Source: Silene conica (lineage: Eukaryota > Streptophyta > Magnoliopsida > Caryophyllales > Caryophyllaceae). Taken from it: a stretch of 64,000 bases of DNA. The notes beneath the pieces were generated by a model. That model had not been told where the DNA came from, did no database searches, and saw only the letters and a list, made by a program, of their open reading frames with translations. Both the position numbers and the translations under genes were made by a program. Where the stretch lies: contig CM055318.2 in NCBI GenBank assembly GCA_029255685.2, forward strand, positions 67,427,136 through 67,491,135. The letters run 5' to 3'. Numbering within the stretch: position 1 is the first letter of the stretch; the number at the start of each line of letters is the position of its first letter. Shown here one piece after another: positions 45,078 to 55,747 of this stretch.

Positions 45078-46141
45078 TGTGGGGAATAAAGCATGTATTC
45101 GCCCTAAAACATGAAGGATTATAACGAATTTTACAGTTGTGAATTATGGTCATAAGATAATTAAAAAACATAAAAAGAATCCAACCTTTGGTCCTTGTGC
45201 TAAGGTCTAAGAACAGGAATTAAAGCAAATTCCCTCCTATAACTTGCACCCAAGACTTGATTGAGACGATGCCGCGTGTACTAGAAATACTCTCCAATTG
45301 CCTTGCAATATGGGGAGAGCTTTTGAGAGTTTTGATGTGAGATCTGAGTTTTTGGGAGAAGAATGCTCTCAAAACCCTAATTATGAGAATTGTGGTTTAA
45401 CAGTGGTTGACAAAAGGAGAATAACTCTCCTTTTGTAATGAGAGGGTCGACCGAATAGGGTTGAGGTGAGAGTGGGCTTTTTCCACTCTTACCTTATTCC
45501 TTTGCGTGATTCGACCCGTTTTGCTAAATATTATTCGCGGGATTTTAATTATAAAGCGCACGCATGTTATCAGATATTAATGCAATCGATACATTAATAA
45601 TGGTCTTATAAAATTACGATATTGTATAATTACCCAAATTAATATAACTGTTTATATTAATATGCGAATACAATATTTAATTAAATATAACCGTTTATAT
45701 TTAATTTTACGAAATAATCATGTAATCCGTTTTAGCTTAAATTATTTAATCCGTATTAAATAATAATCTCAACATCTCATTGACTAATTTAATAGTCAAT
45801 ACCTCTGACTAACTGTTTAGTCGTATCCGGCATAAATGTGACTGTATTTTCATACCTTCACATCTATCAAACGTGTCCTATAGGTGTGACGTATAGGGAC
45901 CAGTTGATCACCGCCATCCGTATGACAATAACGTCAAACTTATCTAGCAAGCCAACCGTTATTGATAAACGTGGATCAACTGATAATAATACTGAAGTAT
46001 GCCCTTGTGATCCTTAAAGAGATTTAGTAAGTCATTTTACTAACTGTCAAGGACACCAGCCCCAACAATCTCCCACTTGTCCGTACAAGGGTATGTGCAA
46101 TGACGTTATCACACTACATGTGGAGGACACAAGCTCCAACA
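45078..46141 (-). repeat. 5' LTR of the copia element
   Basis: 1064 bp. On the minus strand it begins TGTTGGAGC and ends TTCCCCACA. It matches the 3' LTR except for the LINE and scattered substitutions. An internal LTR-like terminus and polypurine copy lie at 46060-46089. Confidence 0.95.
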
Positions 46142-46146
46142 CAAGT

Positions 46147-46597
46147 AGCTTTGAAACGACACATTTTATTACCTTGCAAAGATTGAGGAAAATCACCATT
46201 GGGTCTAGGTTTACAAGGACCCCTTCCGATATATATCTTTCTCAAGGCATCTCGATCATTCACCCGGTAAGATGATATTGGCAAGCGATTTCCCGGATCA
46301 TGTGGAGGATCAAGAGGGAGAACATTGTGTTCTTCACTTTGATTATGCTCTTGAGTTGCCGAATTATCATCTTGCTCACCTTGAATACCCTCTTCATCAC
46401 TTTGAAGACCCTCTTCATCACTTTGAATAGCCGGGAGTTGATGGATTATCGTCACATTGCTCATTTTGAGCGACATTATCATGAGTTGGTGAAGTAGTAG
46501 CCTCATCATTAATTTGCTCTAATGAAAATGGAGAAGATGACGATGTGGTTTTTTGTGACTTCCGACTCCAAAAGTATGCTAAGCCTTTGGATTTCAT
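46147..46597 (-). pseudogene. hAT transposase N-terminus
   Basis: Begins MKSKGLAYFWSRKSQ, then a serine/acidic region (QSDEEGLQSDEEG), then YIGRGPCKPRPNGDFP and FKA at the start of the TTF zinc finger. It stops where the copia element entered; the rest of the finger is at 26599. A one-base shift near 46420-46430 separates the first 60 residues from the acidic part. Confidence 0.88.
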
Positions 46598-46599
46598 TA

Positions 46600-47260
46600 T
46601 TAATCTATAAACAAACAATTTTCACAACATAAATAAAACAGGAAGTCTGATTTCAATCTACAAACAGGAATCTGATTTCAACATAAATAAAACAGGAAGC
46701 CTTAAAATTTTAAATGCTTCCGATTTCAATTAACGAATTCAATAAACGAACCCAATTCTTCATCTACTGCAACAGAAACTCAGACTACCCTAAATCTACA
46801 AGAACGAAACTCTTAACAACCAGGCCAATTAATAAATTCATTTAATAAATTCAATCAAATTACCATAAATCTACAATTACACAAATATATTAACAAAATA
46901 ATAACAACATTTTAAAATGACCAAACGAAATTCAATCAAAATCAATAATCAAATTTGGGGAAAAAATTATGAACAATGAAGTGATGAACATACCGAAAAG
47001 AGGTTGATAATGTGGCTAAAGGCGGCCGGCGAAGAGGCGGTTGAAGGAGAGGTGGCGGTTGAAGGCGAGGCGGCGGTTGTTGGAGGTGGTGCGTGGTGGA
47101 CTGGTGGTAAGGGAAGGGTTGTAATATTTAGGGTTTCATTTGGTGTTATGTTTGTTATGTGTTTCACGCTTTCTCTTCTCTATTTTCCAGAATTTTAAAT
47201 TTTTTTTTTTCTCACGTGAGGGCACGTGCCCCCACTTTCCACCCCCCAAATCCGCCCCTG
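46600..47260 (-). other. 5' non-coding end of the hAT transposon
   Basis: About 660 bp upstream of the transposase on its strand, ending at the terminal repeat. The stretch near 47020-47100 is rich in GGCGG on the plus strand. No other gene seen. Confidence 0.7.
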
Positions 47261-47617
47261 ATGACCCCTATCACTTGTAATGCTGTTGCTTCTGAAAAGA
47301 AGTATAAGGTCATCACCACTTCTCCTACTTTGTTACATACACCTATACCTGTTTTTACACCTCCGCCCCAGATTGGGAGCAATATGGAGGATGCTTCTAT
47401 TTTACCCAATGCAGGAATTGGTTTGGGGAAGCCCATGGTGAAGGAGGTCGTCGTGCAAAGAGGTGGACTAGGGATCCTGAGCTACAAGGAAGATGAAGAC
47501 CCAGACGTGGTTGATGAGGAGGACAGAGAAGAAGAAGAGAAGAGAAAGAGAAGAGTCTGTTGCATATGCTTTGCAACGGAGAGGAGACGTGTTTGGCCAT
47601 TCAAACAAACACGGTGA
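47261..47617 (+). pseudogene. gag: Athila Gag/protease frame, part 2 (C-terminus)
   Basis: It resumes the frame interrupted at 24389 by the hAT transposon; the first 8 bases are the target duplication. It runs 119 codons through an acidic and lysine/arginine-rich tail (DEEDREEEEKRKRR) to a stop at 47617. Where Athila elements normally continue to reverse transcriptase, this frame ends. I do not recognise a domain in the tail. Confidence 0.8.
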
Positions 47618-47878
47618 AGACTACGGCATATAGCCAAAAGCCGTGGTCTGAGATTTTCCGCATCTTTAACGGATAGTTGTTTCAGTTTTAAAGCTCTTAA
47701 GACAATTCATTTTCTACTTTGTTAAGACTTTTTAGTTTTGTTTGCTTTAAGTTTTAGAACAATTTTTGTTTTTTTTGTTGCGTAGTTAAGACAATTAGAC
47801 TTGGTTCTGTTTTTTAGCGCATGTTTTGGGCGCGTATATATTGAATTTCAGGTTTAGGGAAGAATAACTTGGTAGATA

Positions 47879-48026
47879 CAAGTTATTTTCGAAGAAAAGA
47901 AGGCCACCGTACAGGAAAGACGGTCGACCGACCAGCAACACCAGTCGGTCGACCAGATTCCTGCAGTTCAAAAATTCCTGTAGTCTGCAGATTGGTCGGT
48001 CGACCAGAGAAGAAGGTCGGTCGACC
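47879..48026 (+). repeat. GGTCGACC paired-palindrome module, Athila 3' region
   Basis: ACAAGTTATTTTCG, TACAGGAAAGA, then CGGTCGACCGACC and CGGTCGACC, then TTCCTGTA, then two copies of GGTCGGTCGACC. Layout and flank match the copia module at 44579. Confidence 0.93.
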
Positions 48027-49824
48027 TGTATACCTGTTACGGCATGTCCGTGTTTTCCTTGGGAAGCATGCAAACGTCATAAGGGAGTTCCTTTCCCTTT
48101 TCTTTCCTATTTGCTTCCACTTTTCTTCTTCTATTTCATTATATATCACCCAAAACATGTTTAATCCCCGAAAAAAGGTCTTCCTTTGTTTGACTTTTTC
48201 AGGTACTTGGAGTGGCACTGCTGGCCACCAAAACCTCCCAGCTTACGCTGGTTTGGGGAGGTTTCTCATGCGCTTGAAAATCCAGTGAGTTCTTTCCTTT
48301 TTCCTTGGTTTTATCTTTTGCATTTTTTTTCTTAATTTTCTGAACCTTTACTTAATTAGGCTAATGCACAATGGGGACATTGTGCGGGTTGGTTTGGGGA
48401 ATGGTTTCGTGTCACATGCATTGTTCCATTGCATTTTGTCACACGTTTATTGCATTTCTGTATTGCATTGTTTTTCTTTATTTCCTTTGCATATACAAAA
48501 TCCAAAAAAAAAATAGAAAATTTCAAAAATTCCAAAAAAATGCACGTTTATTTTAGCATATAGGTCGAGTCGGAACGAGAGTATTTCAAGGATGATATTT
48601 GCTATCTTACATGTTTATGCCTTTACCTTGCCTTGTCAACTTGTTTTAATATGAGAGTCTTTTGCATATCTACGAGTTTTTGTAAATTTGTATATCTTGA
48701 GACTTGACTTATACCTTGGCAACCTACTATACATTCTGAGTTTTTAGAGCTTATTTCCTGGTTTCATTCTTAAACCAGTTGTTTAGGATGTGAGTAGTAC
48801 TCCCCTTGGAACATGTTACATCAATATGCATAAACATGAACTTGAATTGCTATATACTTGTTTACTATCTCGTTTTTGTGAGTCTTGATACGTGCAATTA
48901 GGATCCCTTTTCTCTTATTTACCCATAAGCCCTACATAGCCAAATTTGCCTTTTTATTCCCCCAAAACTACATCCCATACTTAGCCTACCCTTCCAAGCT
49001 AGTATTTGTGGTCTTTGGTTTATTTTTTGAGGCATCTTGGTTTGTATGCTATCTTTAGCAAAAAGAGAAAAAGAAAGAAAGAAAGCAAGAAAAGAAAAAA
49101 AGAACAGAAAAATTCAGAAAAAGAAAAAACGAAAAAAAAGAATCAAACGTACAGTAGAGTCAGGCGACCGACCGCACCCTCAGGTCGGTCGACCAACTGA
49201 CAGGGTCAGAATTCAATATTCGTTCTGAAATCCCTTTCTTTTATATGTTATCACTCCCGTACTTCATTCAAAATATTTGGGAGTCCATTCTTTTATACAA
49301 TGTGAGAGTTGTGCTACAAAATAGCGTTTTCTTAATGTCAAAAGTCGCAAAATATGTTGTTGGGAACCGGTCTTACTAGCTTGGCTACTAACCCCACAAG
49401 TCCAAAAACATCTTAACCACTTTTTACCTTTCACCTCACATATCTTTCATTGCCTCAATTGCATGTATCCGAGTCACTTGATGAGTGTGTTTATACATAG
49501 TTGTAGAATTCTTGTTCATGTTAGATTGCAGGCATGTTTTCGTGGGTCGTAGTTAGGTGAGTGTCTTTACAATATACTTCTTCCTATCTTTTACATATAC
49601 TCACCCTTTGCTTCATGAGTGTCTTGAGCGTACCGCGAGAGTCCATGGTATAAAGTCTCTATAGTCTTTATTTTTGCAAGTTTGACAACACCATAACTCG
49701 TTTGCATGATTTGAATGCTTTCTCATTTTGTACTTGACATTGGTTTAGGCTTACATGTAAATTTCGCTCCGAGATTGAAATCGTTCCATTAGTTAAGATC
49801 GAGTCTAATTCTTGCTTGAGGGCA

Positions 49825-49847
49825 AGCAAGGTTTGGTTTGGGAAATT
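49825..49847 (+). other. Polypurine-side sequence of the Athila-type element
   Basis: AGCAAGGTTTGGTTTGGGAAA before the 3' LTR. The upstream TTGAGGGCAAGCAAG is characteristic of Athila 3' ends. Confidence 0.75.
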
Positions 49848-51411
49848 TGATGCGTGTCTATTTTATGATGTTTTACATCTATTTTTACACGCATTTTGTC
49901 GCTTATTTACTATGTTTTAGCCTTTATTTCCCAACAATTGTCTACTTTCGTATTTTTATGCTCTTTTGCAGAATTATGCGGAAAAAAGACGGTTTTATAC
50001 CAAATTTCTGCCCTCGGGATTTTTACATAATCAAGGAACGTGGATAAGTCAACTCGTAGCGCGAACCAATTACCAAGAAGTCAAACCGAGAATAAATCAA
50101 GGCTGACCTACAGGAAAGTAGACTACTCTGGTCAGTCGACCAGGGGACTGTTATAAAAAGACCAGAAGTCCACCAAGCTCGACAAGAGGTCGACCGACCT
50201 CATCACATGGTCGGTCGACCACAGCGCAGTCTCAGAAAATTTCGCAAAGCCCATTCAAGTGATTAGGTCATTAGGAAACTCTTTATTTCCGCCTATTTAA
50301 GCTAATCTCGGGATTAGGGTTGATCATCTATTATCTAGCATCTAGAAAGTTTATCATTGAGTACCATCTAGTTTTTTGTTTTAATCTTTCAATTATCATC
50401 AAACACTTTTCTTTAGTTTTATTCATTGTAATCATCAATCTTTCCGCGATACTCAATAAAGTTTGTTCCTTTCTGCCTTAATCCTTAGCTTGTTTCCGGT
50501 AATTCTCTTCTTAGTTTCAGTTTCATTATTATTATTTTAGAATTGCTTGCATCTGGTTTAAGTTAGAATCCCAAAGCCTTTATTGTTATTGCATGCGTAA
50601 ATTAATGATCGCTATGAATTCCGTCTTTATTAATGATATTATTGTTATTTCAGTTTCCATGAGTAGCTAAATTACATATGTTAGGATGTAGGGAGTAATA
50701 TGCGTAGATGGTGCGAATTCGGAGACCGGCTGTAGCAGGGCCTTAGTCGACCGACCAGCTTAACTGGTCGGTCGACTGAGGTGTTGGTCGGCCGACTGGA
50801 CTAGCTGGTCGGTCGACCGACGCGCGTATGTTTTCAAACCGTTTCTCTTCGTCGACCATAATAACCTACAATGAGACTGAAATGAGACTTGTAGGATGTT
50901 AGTAATGACCTACCCAAGATTGAGAGATACGGGAAGGGCATTGGTTTACGCTTTAAGACAGCTAGGTTACTTAAGACTGAAAGGTATGTGACCTAGAAAT
51001 TTAGGAATCACCCTTATTGTTGACACCCAATAATTGTGAGACCTAGGAACTAATAGCATAGGCCGAAAGAAGCTATAAGGTACCATAGACCGAAAGGATA
51101 TGTTACACCCCTTACGCGACTGCAATACATGTTGACTTAGGATTTATACCATCGTAACTATTTACTACCCGAACATCCTAGCATCCTTTTTACTATAGTT
51201 TTATCTCATTCATATTTACTTGTTTTATTTTATATTTAATTCTAGACTTAGTGACAATCAATATAAACCCCCACTTTTGTTACCCTAAAACATTGACATC
51301 AAACAATAAACATTCCCCACCTCTATGTGGTTCGACCCTGACTTTCACTATCTATAGTTAAAGTTTAGAAATTAGAAATTTTATCTTTGATGCCCTCAAC
51401 GACGGGCATCA
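49848..51411 (+). repeat. 3' LTR of the Athila-type element
   Basis: 1564 bp, TGATGCGTG to GGGCATCA. It carries the second palindrome set at 50751-50823. Confidence 0.93.
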
Positions 51412-51508
51412 ACCTCGTTTATCATGCATGTTAAAGTTTAAATTCTGCGTAAATTTAGGCATGTTTGTATGTTTTATTTTCCGCTGCGACGAGGGGTTTT
51501 ACACTTAT

Positions 51509-51770
51509 TCTAAATGTGTGATGAGAACTTCTAATAAATATATTGAAGTAGAACGAATGGAGAAAAAATAAAATAATAACAAGGGTGTGATAAACATTGT
51601 CTATTAACAAAAAAATGGCTACTATCAATAATTGAATTTTTCTTTTCGTAAACAAGCTACTCTGATGAATCAGTATTAACTTTTAAATGTGTTTGAATTG
51701 TGCCCTTAAGAAAAGACATTAATATTTTTTTAAAGACGTTTAATCCTATAATCAATGACAATAAAAAAAC
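51509..51770 (+). repeat. Duplicated segment, left copy, part 3
   Basis: Aligns with about 52935-53175 after removal of the nest. It includes the conserved TGTGATGAGAACTTC. Confidence 0.85.
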
Positions 51771-52524
51771 ACTCGAAATCTTACATGATAAACTTCTACT
51801 TTGACAAAAGCCTTCTTCATATTATCAAAAAAATTATGTGAGACGATTTGTCCTGTGAGATTAATCACGAGAACAACATACTTGTCATTTATTCATAATA
51901 TAATGGCGTCATACAAGTTTTTTAGTTTTTTTTATATTTTTCATAGGAAAGCGTATGAGCATTGTAAAGAGCGTGGATAACGGCGCAACATATGTCCAAC
52001 AGAAAGTATTCACGCGTTCACACAACAACAAATAATCAAATGATAGAATTTGACATGTGTTATTAATCATGACTAAATATATATATTTGTCATTTATTCA
52101 TACTACTAATGAGTGTCATATTATAGTTTGTTAATTATGCTTTTGTCATTTATGCAGCATACTACTAATAAGTGTTATGTAAGTTAGAACTTTATAGTCA
52201 TTCGTGGTTTGGTTGGCTTGCGACAACCACATTTTGCAATAGCAAAATAAAAAACGGTTAATCGACATATTTATAATTTTCGACCATAAAACTTACCTAA
52301 TTGAAATAACGTAAATTATTTGCAGAACAGACAAGCTAATAAAACATTAAATTCGTTTTCCCCAATTTCACATGTCACCATTAAACAAAATAATCCTCAT
52401 GCTATTATGATAATTATCATTTATTATAACTAGGGTTACAATATTGTCTTACTTTAATGTAACCAATTATAACGTAGCTCATACAATTTTGTATCCGAGT
52501 TGTATAAATACAATCTATCGGCAC
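51771..52524. other. AT-rich spacer, no gene seen
   Basis: About 750 bp with no coding-quality frame. A Stowaway-like end (CGGAGGGAGTA) closes it near 52530; I could not find the other end. Confidence 0.5.
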
Positions 52525-53175
52525 GGAGGGAGTATTTAATTATATACGAAGTATGTATTCTAAATTTATTGAACTAATTTTTTACTTTGTAATTAAGAAC
52601 AAGTATTAAGTTTGAAGTAAGGATATTATTTAATATGGAATGTTTCATTAACCTACTGATAAATTAACATGGATTGCGGGAAACTGTCACTGCCAAAATG
52701 TCAAGTGTCGGTTGACCGGTCTTATTAGAGCTCTCGATAGTTCATATAAATTTTTACTATCTTATTTTTACGTATAATCGACGATGTCGTTTCCCGTTGG
52801 TACGTACTCGACGAAGTGGAAGATCTAACACAAAATTAATTTACTAATAATTAATGTGACACCGATTTTATTTGAAAATAAAGCATTAATAAACTTTAGT
52901 TTTTTTAGTTCATTCATTTTTTATACGCTTATTGTAAATGTGTGATGAGAACTTCAAATAAATATATTGAAGTAGAACGAATGGAGAAAAAATAAAATAA
53001 TAACAAGGGTGTGATAAACATTGTCTATTAACAAAAAAATGGCATAATTAAATTTTTCTTTTCGCTACTCTGAATAATAAGAATTACCTTTTAAACGAGT
53101 TTGAATTGTGCCCTTAAGAAAAGACACTAATAATTTTTCAAAGACGTTTAATCCTATAATCAATGATGTTAAAAA
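52525..53175 (+). repeat. Duplicated segment, right copy, uninterrupted
   Basis: Paralogue of 12340-12634 plus 16955-17069 plus 51509-51770. It shows the target of the Mutator-like element (CTCGACGAAG followed by TGGAAG, near 52809) and of the 34-kb nest (CTTAT followed by TGTAAATGTG, near 52930) as single copies. Confidence 0.88.
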
Positions 53176-53257
53176 AAAGTCGGATTATTCACCCATGAGT
53201 CGGAAAAATTTTAATCCGCAGTTTTTATACGGACCGAAATATATAGGCTAGCTCATT

Positions 53258-53738
53258 TGTTTTGGACTATAAGACGGTTTTGGCTGAAAACCATTTGAGG
53301 ACATGGTTTTTGCCAAAACCACTTCACACCATGGATTTATAGAAAACCATGTCCCTCTCCCATGGTATTGTCCAATAAAACCGTTAGAGTACACGGTTTC
53401 GTGGAGAAAACCGTGTACTCCTTAGTCTATAAATAAGAGGCTTTGGGAGAGTAATTGGGGGCATCCAAAACAAAGAGAGAAACAATTACTACAAAAACAC
53501 ATCCATCTCTAGACAAGAAAAGAGATGTTCTTGAGTTGTGAATAATAGGTATTGATCCTAGTGTTCAATATCTTGTCCAACGGATTCGTGATACTAGTTT
53601 CGTATTAAAGTTGTCCGGGAGCAATTAGTTGGAGGTTTCCACAAGTTCGAGGTAAATTTTCTACTCTCCCGATTTAGCAATGTAAGTGACTATATACTTT
53701 GGTAAGATTGTCTCATCGTAATTATTATTTTTCCTACA
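53258..53738 (+). mobile_element. 5' LTR of a decayed copia element (C3)
   Basis: 481 bp, TGTTTTGG to TTCCTACA, followed by a primer site. It contains two strong inverted repeats (53299-53354 and 53387-53420) and then a TATA box. No 3' LTR was found; the element is truncated. Confidence 0.85.
53428..53435 (+). promoter_or_regulatory. TATA box of the C3 LTR
   Basis: TATAAATA, eight bases after a perfect 13-bp stem-loop. Transcription would start about 30 bases on, in the part of the LTR that becomes R. Confidence 0.6.
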
Positions 53739-53739
53739 T

Positions 53740-53752
53740 TGGTATCAGAGCT
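53740..53752 (+). other. tRNA-iMet primer-binding site (C3)
   Basis: TGGTATCAGAGCT, one base after the LTR end. Confidence 0.9.
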
Positions 53753-54131
53753 AGTATAAACTTGCATCCGAGTCCTAATTAATTAAACTGATATGGGCAT
53801 GTTCGACATTCACTCATGAATTCTGTTAATTGTTTTAAGCTTGCATATGATAATGATAGTCATCAAATGTGACACTTATTAAGATTTATAGTGTTGGGTA
53901 AATCAATTGAAGGTTGGTAGATAAGAAGTTATCTCACCTTAATTGAAATTTATATTCCGCATGATTTTATTAGTTTGCAAATTCATAAGACGGTCTTAAT
54001 AAATGATGATTTCGTATTTATACGTCTTTCGATTTTATTACTCTTGTCAAGTTAATTTTTGGACTAATAAAGAGATTGCCGCAAAAGATTATGATTGTAC
54101 TAATTATTTTTTAATGTCTCTATAGTTGTCA

Positions 54132-54517
54132 ATGGCTGGCCCAAAGAGTATTGTGGCCGATTTGACCCACGGAGATAAATTGACTGAAGAAAACTATGAT
54201 ATATGACATCGTAAAGTTCAGTTACTCCTTGAAGAGCAATAGGTGCTCGAGACTATTACACAACCTATACAAGAACCTGCACAAGGCAATACCGCCCAAC
54301 ATAGGCGTGATCAGGAAGCCTATAATGCCTTCAAGAGGAAGGATTGTGTGGCTTGCATATCGATGCTGAGTAGCATGAGAACTGATCTTATGCTCAGGTT
54401 CGAGAGGCATACTATAACTGTAGCCCTCTAGGATGCAATTAAGTTGCAATATGGTAGAACATCAAATACTCGCTTGCGCCAACTTAATTTGAGGTTTGAT
54501 GGTTATAAGAAACGCCG
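54132..54517 (+). pseudogene. gag: Copia Gag N-terminus (C3), three stops, cut by C4
   Basis: From MAGPKSIVADLTHGDKL. Recognisable Gag features are KLTEENYDI and LRQLNLRFDGYK. Stops interrupt it at three places (near 54206, 54241 and 54430), one of which is TGA where tryptophan is conserved. At 54517 another LTR element enters and the rest is lost. Confidence 0.85.
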
Positions 54518-55747
54518 TGTTTTGGGATAAGTGTCATCGACAATAGTGCGATCACATGATTTTATTAATTATTATAAAATCATAAAATCTCATGTATATT
54601 TATATACTGAATACGGAAGGGATGATAAATTATAAAGTCGACTGATCGCCATTTAGCGGTAATGATTGACTTTAAATAGTTTGACATTATTATCGTCATA
54701 TGATGGTGGTGATCAGTCGATCCCATCAGGTCACACCTATAGGACAATACCCGAACTCTAAGTTAATAATTTGTAAGGGATACGAATTTATTAAATTCCT
54801 TAAAGTGGACGAATTAAATGAGAAAATATTTGGTCTCGATATAATTTGATTATACGAGATTAAATTAGAATAAATGTTATTCTTAAATGGGAACGATAAA
54901 AGTTATCGTAAAAGAGGTAATTAGTTAATAATAATTACAAAAGGGTTTTGCAAATTATTTTAACTAAATGTGATAAATTAATTATTGGAATATTATATTT
55001 GAAATGTTTAAATAAAATATTTTAATCTCAATTACATGTGATATGTCACAAATTGGGACATTACATATTTAACATTTTAAAGTGTAATATGGTAACCATG
55101 TATGACATGGAAACCGTCTTTTTGGGTAGTGTGGTTGTGATAATTTTATTATATTTTTGTTTAATTGGGAATTATATAAAAATGATCATACCTATTGTGC
55201 ATGCATTGTTCTAGTGTAAGACTAGTAACATTGAGAAGAGAAAAAGAAGGTGGACACCCTTCCCCTTCTATGATGAACCATGCAAGGGAAGTAGTTAGTC
55301 CATTTTCCTTCACTTTTCTTATTTAATCTACCCATATTCTCTTATTAACGCTACTTCATTTTTTAGTGTGTAAAAATTAAGAAAGAATTTTCTCTCATCT
55401 CACACTCTCTTTTCGTCCATCACCTCCTAAATACTATAGTAGTATTTTGTTTATTTTAAGGAAACTAGTATATTACATAATAAGTATATACTGGTAATTT
55501 TGGGTGTTGTCTTGGGTGAAATCAAAGGGAGGAATTCTACACTTGAAATCTCGGTTCATCCATCATCTCATAGCTCAAGAACGATTGTTGGAAGGAGTCC
55601 ATAATCGTGCCCTAATTCAGCCATAAGCAATGTAAGGATTCATTGTCTTATAAACTTGCATGCATAAGATCTTGTTTAATTTTATGACTAAAATTAAAAC
55701 TCATCATATATGATATGATTTAATTTCTGGAAATAAAATTTCCTTCA
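54518..55747 (+). mobile_element. 5' LTR of a second decayed copia element (C4), inserted in C3 gag
   Basis: 1230 bp, TGTTTTGGG to TTTCCTTCA, followed two bases later by TGGTATCAGAAC. Its start resembles the solo LTR at 457. Stem-loop arms TCGACTGATC (54638-54647) and GATCAGTCGA (54711-54720). No 3' LTR seen. Confidence 0.85.

Larger units (their letters stand above)
26605..46141 (-). mobile_element. Ty1/copia element, minus strand, itself invaded three times
   Basis: LTRs at 26605-28224 (3') and 45078-46141 (5'), target duplication CAAGT (26600-26604, 46142-46146) inside the hAT transposase. The interior order on the minus strand is leader, gag, protease, integrase, reverse transcriptase, RNase H, which is the copia order. 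A LINE fragment sits in its 3' LTR, solo LTR A2 in its 3' untranslated part, and gypsy element B in its gag. All of its frames are broken. Confidence 0.95.
24390..47260 (-). mobile_element. hAT transposon with TTF-zinc-finger transposase
   Basis: Ends CAGTGGCGGAT (24390) and ATCCGCCCCTG (47260) form the short inverted repeat CAGNGGCGGA seen in this hAT group. The 8-bp duplication ATGACCCC (24382-24389, 47261-47268) is typical of hAT. The transposase reads on the minus strand and is split by a 19.5-kb copia insertion. Without that insertion the transposon is about 3.3 kb. It entered the Athila gag frame. Confidence 0.95.
47618..49847 (+). other. 3' non-coding region of the Athila-type element
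   Basis: 2.2 kb. It has a conserved stretch ACCAAAACCTCCCAGCTTACG (near 48230) and GCACAATGGGGACATTGTGC (48367-48386), an inverted repeat seen in Athila/Tat elements. An env-like gene is absent. A paired-palindrome module lies at 47909-48026 and a single pair at 49166-49194. Confidence 0.8.
20238..51411 (+). mobile_element. Athila-type gypsy element lacking pol
   Basis: LTRs start TGATGCGTG and end GGGCATCA (20238-21812 and 49848-51411), with target duplication ACCTC (20233-20237, 51412-51416). The primer site matches tRNA-Asp, as in Athila. Apart from the hAT insertion the interior is about 5.2 kb: gag plus a protease-like domain, then non-coding sequence. No reverse transcriptase, RNase H or integrase is present, so this is a non-autonomous member. 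It sits inside LTR A1. Confidence 0.93.
17070..51503 (+). mobile_element. A1: gypsy-type LTR hosting the 34-kb nest
   Basis: It starts TGTAACATCCCG at 17070 and ends GGGGTTTTACA at 51503, flanked by CTTAT on both sides (17065-17069, 51504-51508). Its own sequence is only 17070-20237 and 51417-51503; everything between is later insertions. It aligns along its length with A2 (28253-31126), which is a clean LTR, so A1 is a solo LTR of the same family and about 2.7 kb without the TRIM. The family's coding part is not in the window. Strand is arbitrary, taken so that the end is TTTTACA. Confidence 0.85.

Noticed and set aside
46967..47198. Alanine/proline-rich or glycine/valine-rich frames near the hAT end as a host gene
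   Set aside because: Low-complexity GGCGG-type sequence in the transposon's non-coding end; frames on both strands, no domain.
47618..49847. Possible env-like gene of the Athila element
   Set aside because: No frame over about 140 codons, no signal peptide or membrane segment, and the longest frame crosses the palindrome module.
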